64,000 nucleotides of DNA from Cyclina sinensis (GCA_012932295.1 JAAONU010000001.1:18414120-18478119); one strand, 5' to 3'; shown: positions 20,448 to 33,609, counted from the stretch's first letter. A program made the numbers and translations. The notes: a model not told the origin generated them from the letters alone.

Positions 20448-23400
20448 ATGGACTGGTTAACTGAGCAATATAGAAGAGTCCAAGAACAGAAGATAAAACA
20501 GGAAAAAACAATTCAGCTTTTAAAACAACTCTATAAACCATGGTATGCTTTTGTAATCTTGATGATTGTAGGATTTTTATCACAGATTACATTTTTATAA
20601 ATGCCACTTTGAGCAAGTGTGTGTTTAAGGAGTCATGGGGAAGTCAGAGAAACTGCCATGTCTTAAATATGCTTGGTGTGTAACGCCAATAAATGCCACT
20701 AAAAATAAACATCTTGTCAAAAGAACTAATAGTTCAGGTAAATATTGCTCATCAAACTGCCTTCAGTTTTATTGAATGAAATGAGACTGAAGAGATTCTT
20801 GCTGTTAAACAAGCACCAATGGGGGTCGGTGGAGGTATGGAACTGGCATGTTCTATAATTGGAATGTGGTGAATTGAAATGGTATATTTCCAACCCTCTT
20901 GAAATGCATACATGTAGTTCAAGTAAAAGATTAATAGCCTAAATATTGCCCTTTATTCAAAGAAGTGATCAGAAAAGAAACTCTATTCAGATTTGTATTC
21001 AGTACTATTCAATACAGTATCTGTATATTAACAGTTTCAGATAAAAATATGCAAATATATGGAAGTAATTATATTGTATAAAATTTCTTGATAGCCATTA
21101 CCATGGCAACTGTTTTTGAGACAGTTTTAACTTGCGTACCGGTACATTAGTAAATGTTATTATTAAAGGTCAGTGCTTTATATTTTCATTAAAGACTGGT
21201 TAATATATTGAAAAGGTGTTTATAATATATGAAATACGATTACAGAAAATCTGCTGCATAAGTTTACTGCCAATAGAAACTGATAAATTACGATGTCAGA
21301 TGGGAGCATGTGACATCATTATACAAATTATGGCACCATATGAACACGGAAACAACAAAAACTATATATAACTTTAGTTTACGAGCACAAGACAGTGTGC
21401 TGTCATGCAATATGTACATTACATATAATAGCATTCTCTTGGTATTAAATGATTCAAAATTGCTAGAACTTTTCTACTCGTCTGTTTTGAAGAAAAAGTG
21501 GAGCTATTATGATTGCTGTGTCGTCGTCCTTGTCGTCGTGCAAAAACTTTAATGTGACCCATTACTCAAACAATATAAAGTATCAATATGAAACTTTGAA
21601 TGCTTGCTTATCATGACAAGAGGCATTTGTAACACAAGGGGCATTATTCTGAAAGCTATATTTTTGGAGTTATGCCCCTTTTTAACTTACAATTTTTGTT
21701 AGAATTGCTTATTAAGTTGAATGATTTCAAAACTATCAGAGATATCAATATGAAATTTGGACTACTTGCTTATCATGGCAAGAGGCAGTTGTAACACAAG
21801 GGGAATTATTCTGAAAGCTATATTTTTGGAGTAATGTCCCTTTTTAACTTACAATTTTTGTCAAAAATGCTAATTAAGTTGCATGATCATAGGTATCAAT
21901 ATGAACAATATCAACATCTTGGCATGAAACAGCAGAGGTGTATAGACCTCCTTCAGGAGTAGTGCACAAGAACCATAACTATGGCCCCCATTGTCGACAT
22001 ATAAAATACATGTAGACGAGCGTTGGCACCACTCCGAGGAGCTCTTGTTGTTTATGGTTTTGTATTTTCATATTTCAAGGCCTGCTCTTCAGAAAGAACC
22101 AGACAAAACTGTGCATGAAAAATCCTCAAGTCAGAGCACAGGCAAGTTTATTTTTTTATGACTGTAAAACCTCATTACTTAGAATTGTTTGCCTAGAAAA
22201 CGTAAGTGTATTACCAGAAACTGTAGAAATAAATTCTATTATTACATTATAAAAAGTTATTCTTCTAGAATGATTTCAGAACAAGAAATTTTTATGAATG
22301 TTATTGTTACCTGGTTCTTTACTGTACATATTGCTGCATCTTTGAATTTATTTGTGTTGTCTGCATTGTCAGTATGATGTTTTTCGTTACTATTTATTGT
22401 TCTCAGGAAATACATTACACGTCTATATAGCAGATATATGTTTATAATATTTATTACAGATGCTGCAAAAGGTAGTCAGTCACAGAATGCTAGTGGTGCA
22501 GGTCTGACAGCAGAGGAAAGGGAGAGTCTACAACTGATGGATCAGTTACTGTCCAAGGCACAAAGGGCAAGAAATATACAGAAAAAGGTAACAGAAGTTG
22601 TTTTATATATGACAGTGGCTATTTCTCATTGAATGAATCCAGTGCTGTTTGTGTTATTGTCTAATAATGTTATACAATGAAATGATGCAACAATACAACA
22701 TGGCTGTCAGTGATACTTGGAATTATTAAAATAGCCTGCTGTTCTAGGGATGGTAAGAGATATAACATAGAGAGGATAATTGTTTGAGTCTGTTGGTGTC
22801 TGACATGTATATTCTTAAAAACTTTCACTGTATCAAAATATATATACTACTGTTACATTTTAGAGTAAACCACTGCATTATAACAGGCTTTAGGTCTGTA
22901 ACCATTGTCATTTTGTATGTAATTTTGTTTGATGTTGGAGAGTTGCTTTTTTATTGATTTCACATGAAAGTACTGACTTAAAAGTCATTTTGTTCAAATA
23001 TCTTATTTATTAGAATACAGTGGAACCTCAGAAAACTGAACACTCCTGGGACCAAGCCAAAAAAAGTTTGGTTTTCTGAGGTGTTCAGTTTTCAGGGGTT
23101 GGGGGCAGGGGGGGGGGGGGGGTTCATTTCTACAATGCAGTATGAGTGAGCGGTTTTGTTTTTTTTTTCAGTTTAAACATTAGTTACATTTGGATATTTA
23201 GGTACATTTCTGTTTTATGAAGGAGACCATGAACACCACAATTCAAGATTCCATAAAAATAGAATTATTGTCTGTGCATCCCCCCTAACACTTTATGAAG
23301 GAGTCAATGAACAAAACTCATTATCTGTTTTTCCCTACCATTTTATGAAGAAGGAGTCTAGCTTTGTCTGCTTACACTGAGCACTTACAATCTTTTTCTC

Positions 23401-26400
23401 TTTTGGGTTTTCTGAGGTAGAACAAAAAAAGTTTGGTTTTTGGAGTTCTGAGGTTTTTGGGGTTATGGTTTTGTGTGGTTCCATTGTAATAATAATGTGT
23501 GGTCAAAATTCAATCAGATTCAAGATTTGCTATATAGCATCTACTGTGATTCTAAGAAATCAGACAAGTATATATAACTGTTCTATGTGTTCTTTTATTT
23601 TTGTCTGATTACAGCTAGATGAACCAAGGAAGCCAAGGACAAAAGAAGTAGGTCAGAGTGTGTCAAAAAATGACACTGTTACAAAAGACCTGAAAAACAC
23701 TTCAACCACCAATAAAACTAAAGAGTCTGAAAGTGAAATAGCCAAAAGTAACACACAGTCTTCTATGAAGTCAGAAGTTACAAATAAAAATGTTCCTAGT
23801 GCAAAAGCAATGAATAAGGTGAAACTATTGAACTCAGGGGTAGCCAGATCAGGTGCTAAAACTGTTGAGAAAGCTGAAGGAGCAAGGATATCACAGAGAC
23901 CACAAAGTAGTTCCAGCCAGAAGAAAGTAGTTCCTGTTCATGCCAGTGCTCCATTCCAAACAAATCCCAATCTAACATCAGCAAAATTACAAACAACATA
24001 CAGAGCTGCAACAGCAAAAACTTCAGCAAAGTCAAGAGGTGCCAGTGCTAGTGTAGAGAGTAGGGTGTATGGTAGGAAAGGTACATCAAAGATGGAATCA
24101 GGAAAATCTTCCTCTGGTGATTCTAAAAGTTGTAAAGGTGATGAAAAGAAAAGAAGTAAAATGGATTCACCAAGAAGTGTTCAGAGTCAGTTCATTTCTG
24201 ATACACTGAAGTCTAATGAAATTAGTGCTCAAGGGGAGGAAAGAATTAGTGACAGCTGCGAGAAAGATGGGAGTTCACTGCCAGAGAATCTGCAAGCTAT
24301 GACTATAGATGATTATTCAGCACAGAATACAGATGGAAGTGGTCAAGATGTTGAAAATCTACATTGTGAGAAACGGTTTGACTTGAAGAAAGATGGGTAA
24401 ATTGTTTTTCACATAAGTAAACATAATACTTCAGTTCATCTCATAATGTGTATATGTATTTTTCAGAGATTTTTATATATTTTTGATTTATGAAAATGTA
24501 ATATGAGACTTTGGGTATCATTCAGAGTAAAGACATGAGAATCTTGGGAAGGCTTTGGATCTTTTATGTATAATAGTAACTATACAGGGGTTCCACTAGT
24601 TCCAAAAATTGAAGGGTCATTTTTCATGCGATGAAACTAAATTTACAAAACTGCTGTCAAAAATACCTATATTTAAGCTAAAATATACCTTATTTTAAGA
24701 CAAAATGACCCTTCATACCTGAGGGTCAAAATGGGGTCTTTATGAAATTTCAGGGGTCAAAACCCCTCTACAGGGGTCAAATGGAAACCCTGACTATATG
24801 AATACATGTTACCTGTAGGCAGTAATGAGTATGGTTTCATTCATTTCAGTACAATGTAGTTCACTGTATGATAGTGGGAGATAAAGTTCTGATAAACTCT
24901 GTAGTGAAAATATCAGGCTGTACATTTGTTTTTGTTGCTTAGACCACATTAATGCATTCTCTAAAATGGCAATGTAAATGTGCTTGATCTTAAACTGCAG
25001 TGAAGTCTTTCAAATCATGATGTCATCTGATAAGATGTATGACTAATGTACTCTGTTGGAAATAGTTATTTCATTTATAACATTAATTTTTTCTTTTAAG
25101 TGCTACCCTGAGTGTTCCTAATAAGTTGAAAAAACTAGTGTATCAAAACAGAAAGTTGCGACAGAAATTGTACACACAGAATGTTACACAGAAAGTCAAC
25201 TCTCCCCAGACATGTTCTGAGTTCCCAGGACATCTTCAACACACAGTAAGATATAGTTTTAGCTTGTATGTTCTCTTAAGAAATAAATTTCATATATTCA
25301 ACTGATTTAAGTAAAGGTGTTTACTGGTTGTTTTTGTGTTTTGGTCTATAATTTTGTAACTTTATCATTAGCCACAGGTGTTTCTTATTGACTTAGTACA
25401 AAAGAATGGTAAATACTGGCAATAATTTCGTGCTGTTATTCAGTTAAAGAGCTGAGTTAATTGGTTTGATAATTTATGGCCAGGGTCATTCATTTTGAGT
25501 GCTGCTGTTAGTAAACATAAACATTTTTGCATATTTAAAAACTTGGCTTGTCTAAAGTAGTGTGATTATTCTGCAAAATATCAAATAAAAATGCAAAAGT
25601 AGAACAAATTCACTCATCAAGCATAGCAGTTACAGCCTATCAGGTTCAGGCTATCAGCAGTTACAGGCTATCAGCAAGTACAATCTATCAGCAGTTACAG
25701 GCTATCAGCAAGTACAATCTATCAGCAGTTACAGGCTATCAGCAGCTTCAGGTTATCAGCAGTTACAAGCTATCAGTTTCAGGCTTTCAGTAGTGACAGG
25801 CTTTCAGCAAGTACAATCTATCGGCAGTTACAGGCTATCAGCAAGTACAATCTATCAGCAGTTACATGCTTTCAACAGCTTCAGGTTATCAGCAGTTACA
25901 AGCTATCAGTTTCAGGCTATCAATACTTACAGACTAACAGTTACAGGCTGTCAGTAGTTACAAGCTGTCAGTAGTTACAGGCTATCACCACTTACAGGCT
26001 GTCAGTTATAGGCAATCAGCAGTTACAGGCTGTCAGTTAGTACAGGCAGTCAGCAGTAACAGGCTGTCAGCATTTACAGGCTATCAGTTACAGGCTGTTA
26101 GCAGTTACTAGTTGTCAGCAGTTACAGGCTATCATTTTCAGGCTATCAGGGTTAACATTGTATCAGTTACAGGCTAAATCAGGCTATCAGCAATACTGCC
26201 AATCAGCAGTTACAGGCTGTCAGTTTCAGACTATCAGTTACAGCCTATCAGCAGTTACAGGCTATCAGTTACAGGCAGTAAGCAGTAACAGGCTATCAGA
26301 AGTTACAAGCTATCAATTTTAGGCTATTAGCAGTTTCATGGTATCAGTTACAGGCTGTCAGCAGTTACAGGCTATCAGCAAAAACAGGCTGTCAGCATGT

Positions 26401-29400
26401 ACAGCTTTCCAGCAAAAGCAGGCTATCAGCAATACATACTATCAGCAGTAACTGGTTATCATAAGTAACAGGCTATCAGCTATGACAAGCTATCTGCAAC
26501 TACTGGCTAGGCTGTCAGCAGTGACAGAATATCAGCATTACAAGTTATCAGCAGTTACAGGCATTCTCCATTTACAGACAAGGCTTTTACCAGTTACAGG
26601 CAATCAGCAGTTTCAGGCAAGGCTTCCAGTAGTTAAAGGCTATCAGCAATCAAAGGCTATCAACAATTAAAAGGCTGTCAGCAGTTACAGGCTGTCAGCA
26701 ATTACAGGTTATTAGCAATTACATGCTTTCAGCAGTTACAGGCTATCAGGAGTAAAATGCTCGGCTATTAGCAGTCTCAAACTGTCAGCAATTATGGGCT
26801 ATCAGCGGTTACAGGCCATCAGCAATTGCAGGCTTTTAGCAGTTGAAGCCAGTCAGACATAATTACATTCTATTTGCTTTGAGAGGTAAGTCCCTTGTTT
26901 AATGCTTATGTGTCTTTGAACAAATTTGTGAATTTTTTCATTAACTGAAACAGTTATTCCTTTAAATACAGTTTGGAGATGAGGAAGCCCAGGAAACACA
27001 GCTTCAGGCAAAACAAGCTCAGCATATTGTACAGACTTACACCAGTCTCTTTCAGATGTTAGAGGGTCTGCATCTCGACCATATTTCAGGTATGCTTAAT
27101 CATAACTTCATGTCTTGTATCAAAGATGCATTTATCTATTTCTGGACCATAAGCATTATGAGCATGTCTTTAAGCATGTGTGCATCCATACCTGTCAGAG
27201 TCCAAAATATTTTCCAACTTGTTGCATTTACCATATGAATTTGAACTTCCTCCGTGTTGTCAAGCCAATACAGTCTCTGACTTAGAAGCATTTAATGATT
27301 CATTAATTGATAGTCATTACTGTGAGCGCTGCTGTTAGATTTGCCTTGTACTTTGAGAGGGTATCTTCTCATTGCTGATAGCAATGTAGTTTTGGTTCTA
27401 CTCAGGAACAGTGCTCAGGCAAAATTCCCATTCATTAAGGATTTGGGCATAAATCTTGCACAACCGGGCAAAAATCACTACTAGTATTGTTTAAACACAA
27501 CAGAAAAGATAATGAAATGTTGTACTTCTGTTTTCAGCTAATTCTGATCCAGCAGACATTTATTACTGCAAGAAAATGGTTGAATTTATCCTGCTGTCCT
27601 TTCAAGAAATGGAACAACTCTTACATACCACAGATTTTAGTAAATATCAATTATCTATTTTTGTCTTTCATCTCAAATCTTAATTTTGCAATATTTGGTC
27701 TAATCTCCATGATTGATTTTCAGTTTGCCTCTAATAGTTAAGACACAAATGTATATATTTAGAACCGTTTAATTAAAGCACTGTTACTGACAAGACACTG
27801 AAAGAGAATGGCTGGACTGGAGTAAATAGGGGTATACTTCTTGATCTCTCTAAAGATCATGGTTAGGTTAGCTATCCTTAAAGTGCTGGGTCACTTAGAG
27901 TTTGGACAATTACAACAAATGATTTAACAGGTCAACATTGTAAGGGGCATACATGAACCTGATTTTCTGTAATTCTAACAGATACATGTACCTTTACTTA
28001 AATACAGCTGAAAGTGGTATGAAACTTAACTAAGCTAAGTGTTCAACTAGATTTATAGCTTCTGTATTTTTAAATGGAAGAAGCCGTGGTCTGAGTCAGT
28101 ATGTAATTCATAGAATCATAAAATATATATTCGTGTTAAAAAAAGTGAAAAACAAAGTTATCTGTATTGCAGGAAATTTAAAGTCAGCAACAATCCACTC
28201 TGGTTGTCCGGTTCCTAAGTTACCTGTTACAGAATCCAGTAGTATGTCAGTCTGGTATCACAAAAACTCATCCACAGGTATCTCTTCAGTGTTATTATTA
28301 CTGCTTTACTATTAACACACACTTCTGCCTATAAATATTCAGATTCTAAGTAAGCTAACTTAAAACTGATCTCTGTTTAGACATCACTTATAATGAAACA
28401 AGATGCATAACAAGAACACGCTCACAACTGTTTAGACTAAGACACATGCACCTTGAAGAATCTTTATGATTTACCATTTGCATTGTCAAGAATTCAAACT
28501 TGGCTGCTGCAAGACTTAGGTGAATGCATGATTCAAGCATATCACTTTTGAAGAATTGTATATATCTATAAATAGTTATTAAATACAAGTGAATCTTTTA
28601 GTGTTGTTAAGAAATATAAACTTAGGGTGTACATCTTAGCTCTTTGAAATCTGCTGAAAGGAATAACAGACATGTGAATCATGTGTTATGGAAAGGTTTT
28701 TAATGTTGTACTGAGATTGTCAATTTACAGATTGTGCCCATCCAGTACCTGTATATCAGTATCACAGTTACAAACAACTGGATACTTACATGAACTTAGT
28801 GTTTCAAGTTCAGTCACTACAGTTACAGATTGATGTCATGGATACAGTTGCTAAGTTACTGTTTCCATTGCTTCACACATTAGATCCTAGCACCAGGTAT
28901 GTGAACGTTTCAGGAATGTTTGGAACTTAGAAATTCACTTCTGTTGGCATACCAATTCATAAGGAAAAAGGTATCTCTTTTCAGTCAAGAGTCAGTTGAC
29001 AGTTACTTGTATTTCACTTAATTTAAATTTTTAAATGATCTTTTAAATTTAAATGATATCCTTATTGCAGACGTTTATGGTAATAGAAAAAAAACATTTT
29101 GACAAACTAAAGGTATCACTTAAAGTAATGAATACCCTCACATCCTGCCTTTTCACATGAACAAAAGGACACCCCAGAGCAACATGTGCCAGCAAGCTAC
29201 TAATTTACCAAGTTTCATTGCATCATTTTCTAATTTTAGTACCAGTGGCCCTGACTTTGATCATAGACAACCTCAATGCAATTTCAAGAAACATTTGCAT
29301 GCAGGCTGCTTACACACAAAGTTCCATTGCAGAATGACATTTCAGGGTGAAGTGATTGATCAGAAATTGTTTTATGTATTTAGTTACAGTGACCTTGACC

Positions 29401-30423
29401 TTAATTGCAGACACCCATGTGCATTTCTTTGCAAAAAATTGGTAACAAGCTACTTAACAAATTTGATTGAAATAGGACATTCTGAAGTAAAGTTATTGAT
29501 CAGAAACTGTTTTCTGTTTTTAGTAAAAGTGTCCTTTACCTCAGTCACAGACACCCTGAATGCAGTCCCTAGCCTCAAATGCATACAAACTTCTTTCCCA
29601 CCAAGTTTTAGTTCAGTATGACAGAAGTGAAGTTATTGATCTGAAACTGTTTTTCTGATATTCTTTAATCTTAACTGTGACCATGACCTTGAATGCGGAC
29701 TCCCCTAATGCAATTTCAAGTAACAATTGCACACAAGCTTCTCACACACCAAGTTTCATTCAGTGTGACAGTCTGTGGTGAAGTTATTGATCTAAAAGTT
29801 TTTACCTTGAACTTAAATGCAGACACACCATAATTTATGGTAGTTCCCTGCTATATTTCCATGCAAGCTACCTTCATATGAAATTTCATTCATTTTTGGC
29901 AACCCATTCTCTTTCTTTCATTGAAAAAGGTATAAACCAACTGAACAGACCAATCAACATGCTGATTCTGAAATAACCCTCCAAAATAAGTTTGTAGGGG
30001 TTTGATTATAAAATTTTTTTCAGCTGTAAATAACTTTATGAAGTTCTACAAAATTGACACTAAATTTTGTTTTTAAAACAATGAAATCCATGGTATACTT
30101 TAATTAAGTCTTATTTGTCAAGGTAGGGAGGGAGGGGATGTGAATGCTATTTGATTATATTTAATTATGATATTTTCTCCTTTGGTAGAAATATCAGATT
30201 ATCAAACAGTTTACAAATTGGGCAGTGTAGAAGTACAAAGGTAATGTTTGTTGCATCTGTGTGAATATTCAAAAATGTATCTGTACGGAATTTTAGTAAC
30301 TAGTGCGTACTGTTATTTTTTGTATTATCTTTCAGGGAGTTTGCTCAAGTTTTGAGAACTAGTTACTCTCTGCTGTCAGTAAATCCGAATCATATGCCAG
30401 TGGTTGTCAAGGATACCATTTAG
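20448..30423 (+). CDS. TEDC2: TEDC2-like (tubulin epsilon and delta complex protein 2)
   Basis: TEDC2 acts with TEDC1 and delta/epsilon-tubulin in centriole triplet microtubules. Exons: 20448-20542, 22080-22141, 22460-22587, 23615-24396, 25101-25245, 26972-27089, 27538-27639, 28173-28277, 28731-28896, 30336-30423; 1791 nt, 596 residues plus TAG. Matches to TEDC2 as I know it: an N-terminal coiled coil, LQLMDQLLSKAQRARN, the SVPNKLKKLVYQNRKLRQKL block, and a C-terminal helical part with YKQLDTYMNLVFQVQSLQLQ, FPLLHTLDP and YSLLSVNP. The 782-nt exon is a Ser/Lys/Thr-rich disordered linker; the protein is longer than human TEDC2 (about 430 residues) mainly because of it. Intron 2 is GC-AG. TTTCAG directly before the ATG suggests an untranslated upstream exon. 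Family assignment rests on remembered blocks, not a search. Confidence 0.75.
21480..22055 (-). mobile_element. pearl-like tandem-repeat element, minus orientation
   Basis: Read on the minus strand it starts AAACAACAAGAGCTCCTCGG, passes through two ~165 bp units (shared GGCATTATTCTGAAAGCTAT-type phrases at 21645 and 21810 on plus), and ends with a GACGACAAGGACGACGAC microsatellite. Head, unit array and microsatellite tail match the elements at 44017 and 55914. It sits in TEDC2 intron 1, ending about 25 bp before the exon 2 acceptor. Confidence 0.55.
22142..22459 (+). other. GC-AG intron of the TEDC2-like gene
   Basis: Exon 2 ends ACAG and the intron begins GCAAGT, an otherwise perfect donor with GC in place of GT. 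It ends TTTATTACAG. Frame continues from exon 2 to exon 3 (phase 1) only with this boundary; no GT donor in frame lies nearby. Confidence 0.7.
23018..23486. mobile_element. TA-flanked MITE, pogo/Tigger type
   Basis: Starts CAGTGGAACCTCAGAAAACT and ends with the imperfect inverse (GTGTGGTTCCATTG), flanked by TA on both sides. GAACACTCC...TTTTCTGAGGTGTTCAG near the left end forms an internal hairpin. 469 bp, no coding; a run of 15 G lies at 23108-23122. It is in TEDC2 intron 3. Confidence 0.6.
23615..24396 (+). CDS. TEDC2: TEDC2 large disordered exon
   Basis: 782 nt, open throughout, encoding about 260 residues rich in Ser, Lys, Thr and Gln with several basic patches (KGDEKKRSKMDSPRS) and no folded domain. 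It starts in phase 0 and ends in phase 2, joining exactly to the next exon (25101). It corresponds in place to the unstructured middle of TEDC2. Confidence 0.8.
25620..26860. repeat. 17-bp minisatellite, about 1.2 kb
   Basis: The basic unit GCAGTTACAGGCTATCA recurs some 70 times with many variants (GCAAGTACAATCTATCA, CAGTTTCAGGCTATCAG, AGGCTGTCAGCA). It lies in TEDC2 intron 5, between exons 25101-25245 and 26972-27089. The array begins and ends without any visible element boundary. Confidence 0.85.
29140..29910. repeat. tandem array of about 145-bp units (TEDC2 last intron)
   Basis: Four to five diverged units with GTGAAGTTATTGATC.GAAA, TGACCTTGA and TGCAGACACC. One frame stays open for 154 codons at 29157-29621, but this reads through repeat units and is not a gene. 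Confidence 0.6.
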
Positions 30424-30471
30424 GAGGAGCCTGTGATATATGAGCAAAACAATGAAATAACATGACACTGA

Positions 30472-30477
30472 AATAAA
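30472..30477 (+). terminator. TEDC2 polyadenylation signal
   Basis: AATAAA 49 bases after the TAG stop. A second AATAAA at 30753-30758 offers a longer 3' end. Confidence 0.5.
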
Positions 30478-30759
30478 GGACAGTTTGTTGAATCTTGTTA
30501 ACAAAGTTTTATCTTGAACAGAATATGTGTCTCATAAGAATAGTTTTATTTTTGTTACGGCTTGTCTCTCAGGGAAATATATTGCATGTAAAATGTAGAA
30601 ATGCAAAGAAGGTGTAAGATTTTTTAATTTTTATTTTTGATACAAATGTACAAATTTGTGCTGTATTGTGGGCCCAGTTCCTAGTGAGGTGTGAAAATCT
30701 GTGATAAATACTCAAGTGTTTGATTAGTGAAAGGATATGTGTTCAATGAAAAAATAAAT

Positions 30760-31440
30760 TGTGGATTCTAACTCCTTTTCATAGACTGTAGAAACAAGAA
30801 TGAGTTAAAAATAGAAATGTACAACATGTGAATTTAAAAATCTCAAATCGACTGTGTTTTTGACATTTTGAAAATGACCAGTGTCTGACATTGAAATATT
30901 TAGTGAAATGAAAACAATTCCAGTTATTACATTCCAAACAGTATTTTGTTTGCAAGGGGATACAAGATGTACTGGTAGATTTATTCATTATTGTATTCAG
31001 TAAAGGTAACTCTATTTCTTCTTTCGAAGACAAAACAGTAAGGGTGAGAAGAATCGGGTGAAATCAGGTAATTTCTGAGGATGTTTTTGGTTTACTTAGA
31101 CATGAAAGCATGCTATTGTTCTTTACAGTTGTTTCTATTTTAATGGCCTAATACGCTCCTACTTAAAGCTTGAATCAGACCCTATAAAGTATAAAAGTGG
31201 GTGGGGGGGGCGGTGTACTTGAATAGGGGTTACCCAACACTTCAATAGAAACATGACTTTGATTTTATGCCAGCTGAGTTCACATATTGTGGTTGGAAAA
31301 GTGGAAAGGTTGGGTCAGATAAAAGGCTTCATTCAAGAATTCTTCAAAGTTTTTTCCAGTAAGATTTTTCATAATTTGCTGGTAAGCCAGATTTGAATAT
31401 GAGTTATGTGTTATCAAATATAAGTCATAAAGATTAAATG
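30760..31440. other. intergenic, nothing recognised
   Basis: AT-rich DNA after the TEDC2 3' end. No coding or RNA signal beyond a G-rich run near 31200. Confidence 0.35.
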
Positions 31441-31960
31441 AAAGCGAGACCTTGTTTATTTTGATGCAAATTTATTGGAGATCTGCAGATTTATGCCCCT
31501 GATTAAGCAAAAAATAACATTTTAAGACTTGTGTCATGTGTAACTTTAAACGTATAACTGCTGGAGCCATGAAACTTTCTTAGAATAGTTGTCAACATGT
31601 GAACTTATGCACCTGAGTATTTTGACGCAAATTATTTGGAGATCGGCAGAGTTATGCCCCCTGATTAAGCAAAAAATAGCATTTGTAGACTTGTGTTGCA
31701 TTTAACTCCAAACATATAACTGCTGAAGCCATGAAACTTTCTAAGAATAGTTTTCAGCATGTAAACTTAGGCACCTGTGTATTTTGAGGCAATTTTTTTG
31801 GAGATCGAGATAGTTATGTCCCCTGTTTAAGAAAAAATAGCATTTTTAGACTCCTTAATGTTTAGGACAATATGTTTATACGCACCTGTAATTGTACAGG
31901 ATTTTTTGTGACAATAAAGCAGAATGTTGTGGCATCCATGTCCTATGGACACATCTCTAG
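31440..31960. repeat. tandem repeat array, three units of about 165 bp
   Basis: Units share GATTTATGCCCCTGATTAAG, AAAAAATA.CATTT, AACTGCTG.AGCCATGAAAC and ACCTGTGTATTTTGA. The array ends near TGTGGCATCCATGTCCTATG and ACACATCTCTAG, possibly the end of an element. Confidence 0.6.
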
Positions 31961-32149
31961 TTTTAACAGATTCAATCCTGGTAGAATTAGAAATTTATTT
32001 CTAGAATATAGTATAACATTGACCAAACAATAGATGTCAGTGGAGACAGCACGCTTGGCTATTTAAGTACTGGATAGTTAATGGGATAACTATTAAAAAT
32101 CAATATAATTCAAGATCTATAGAAATATAGCCAGGAATCTTCTCCATGT

Positions 32150-32570
32150 TAGATGAAATATCATATGATATTTATTATTTTATCATTGAAAACCCCCTCA
32201 AGAAATAAAGAAGTTATAGTAATATATTACAATTTTTAAGGAAAATTTAAAGGGGAAATAATTTTGGAAATATGAGTGCAAGATTTACGAACCTTACCAC
32301 ATATGATGAAGGTGATTATAAGGAACATACATGTATTTGAAGCTTGAAGTAAATCCCTCATGAAATAAAGAAGTCATAGTAAAATATTACAATTTTTAAG
32401 GAAAATTCTAAGTTTAAAGGAGAGATAATTCTTGAGATATGCCATAATGTGTGCTAGAGTTATGAACCTTACCACATATGATGTGGATGATTATATGGAA
32501 CATATATTTGAAGTTTGAATTAAATCCCTCAAGAAATAAAGAAGTTACAGTAAAAAATATTTTACTCACA
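32150..32570. repeat. tandem repeat array, three units of about 150 bp
   Basis: Units share AATCCCTCA.GAAATAAAGA, GTAAAATATTACAATTTTTA, AACCTTACCACATATGATG and GGAACATA. Same general type as the array at 31440. Confidence 0.6.
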
Positions 32571-32599
32571 AAAACTTTAATCAGAAAACTGAATGCAGA

Positions 32600-33600
32600 T
32601 GCCAATGCCGGGGTGAGTAGAACAGCTCTTTATATACTTTGTTTAGTCAAGCTAAAAAATGTTCTGTTTTGTAGGTTTGAGCTCACGAAAGCTTGAATTG
32701 TTACACTGTTTTGAAATTCTTATCTAGTTGCATAGGAATAAAGGTCTTTGTTAAAAGTTATATAGATTGATCTATGTTTATTTAGTTATGTTAATTTATA
32801 TCTCACAATATCTATTCTGTAATAGAAAAACTTTTGAGTAAAATTTTTAAGCAGTATCTTTCTTATTATTATAAAATTAAAGAAACAGTGCAGATGGCAT
32901 TGATTTAGCTAGATGCATTATGATAATGAATAAGAGTTGTTATTTTCCTAAGTCCAGGTAGGATCAGTGATAAATGATAATCAAGTTATATTGATTGTCG
33001 TATGTCAACACCAGTTGATTTTCATTTACAAAAGTCAGTGTTGCCAGGTACCAAGGGAAGTTACTAATCATGGGAATCTGTTCGAACAGAAGTACATCTA
33101 ACATAAATACATTAAATAACTGGATTAATAAGTGATTCAGTAATGTCTAATTATTTTGATCATGCATCCAAACAGTATTTGTTGTTGATCCATTAGGGTG
33201 AAAGTGTACAAAACTTTTGAAAGTATTTCCAGTTTCTCTTTTTTTTATAACATTTCAATTATATTCCAATAGTAAATCAAAATTCACTCTCCAATTCGAT
33301 TCGATAATCAATTTCTATTTCAGTCCAATTTTTCAGCACAAGGCAGGATAACTTCATTCTTCGAGGCAAGTTCATTGCAAGAATGTGTTAATAATAGCTT
33401 ACAAAAAAGTTGTATCCAGCCAAATATTTATGTTTGGTGTGTTTTAGTTTGCACCAATGCAGCCAGGGCACCCTGCATTTTTATACAGTGATGGTGATAT
33501 GAAATGGTTTTAAAAATTGTTTCAATGGAAAATAGATCTAACACTGTGATTTTTGCTCCACCATTGATAAAACACAAGAAAAAAACAATTCAATATACAC
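32600..33600. other. intergenic, nothing recognised
   Basis: AT-rich sequence between the repeat arrays and the tektin 3' end; no feature seen. Confidence 0.35.
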
Positions 33601-33603
33601 CAT

Positions 33604-33609
33604 TTTATT
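33604..33609 (-). terminator. candidate tektin polyadenylation signal
   Basis: AATAAA on the minus strand (TTTATT on plus) about 785 bases beyond the stop codon. Other weaker variants exist closer to the stop, so the 3' end is uncertain. Confidence 0.3.

Noticed and set aside
25620..26860. Resemblance to a CRISPR-like or other regular array
   Set aside because: Units are 17 bp with no spacers, in a eukaryotic intron; it is a minisatellite.
29157..29621. 154-codon plus-strand frame
   Set aside because: It runs through diverged tandem repeat units in the last TEDC2 intron; no conserved protein.
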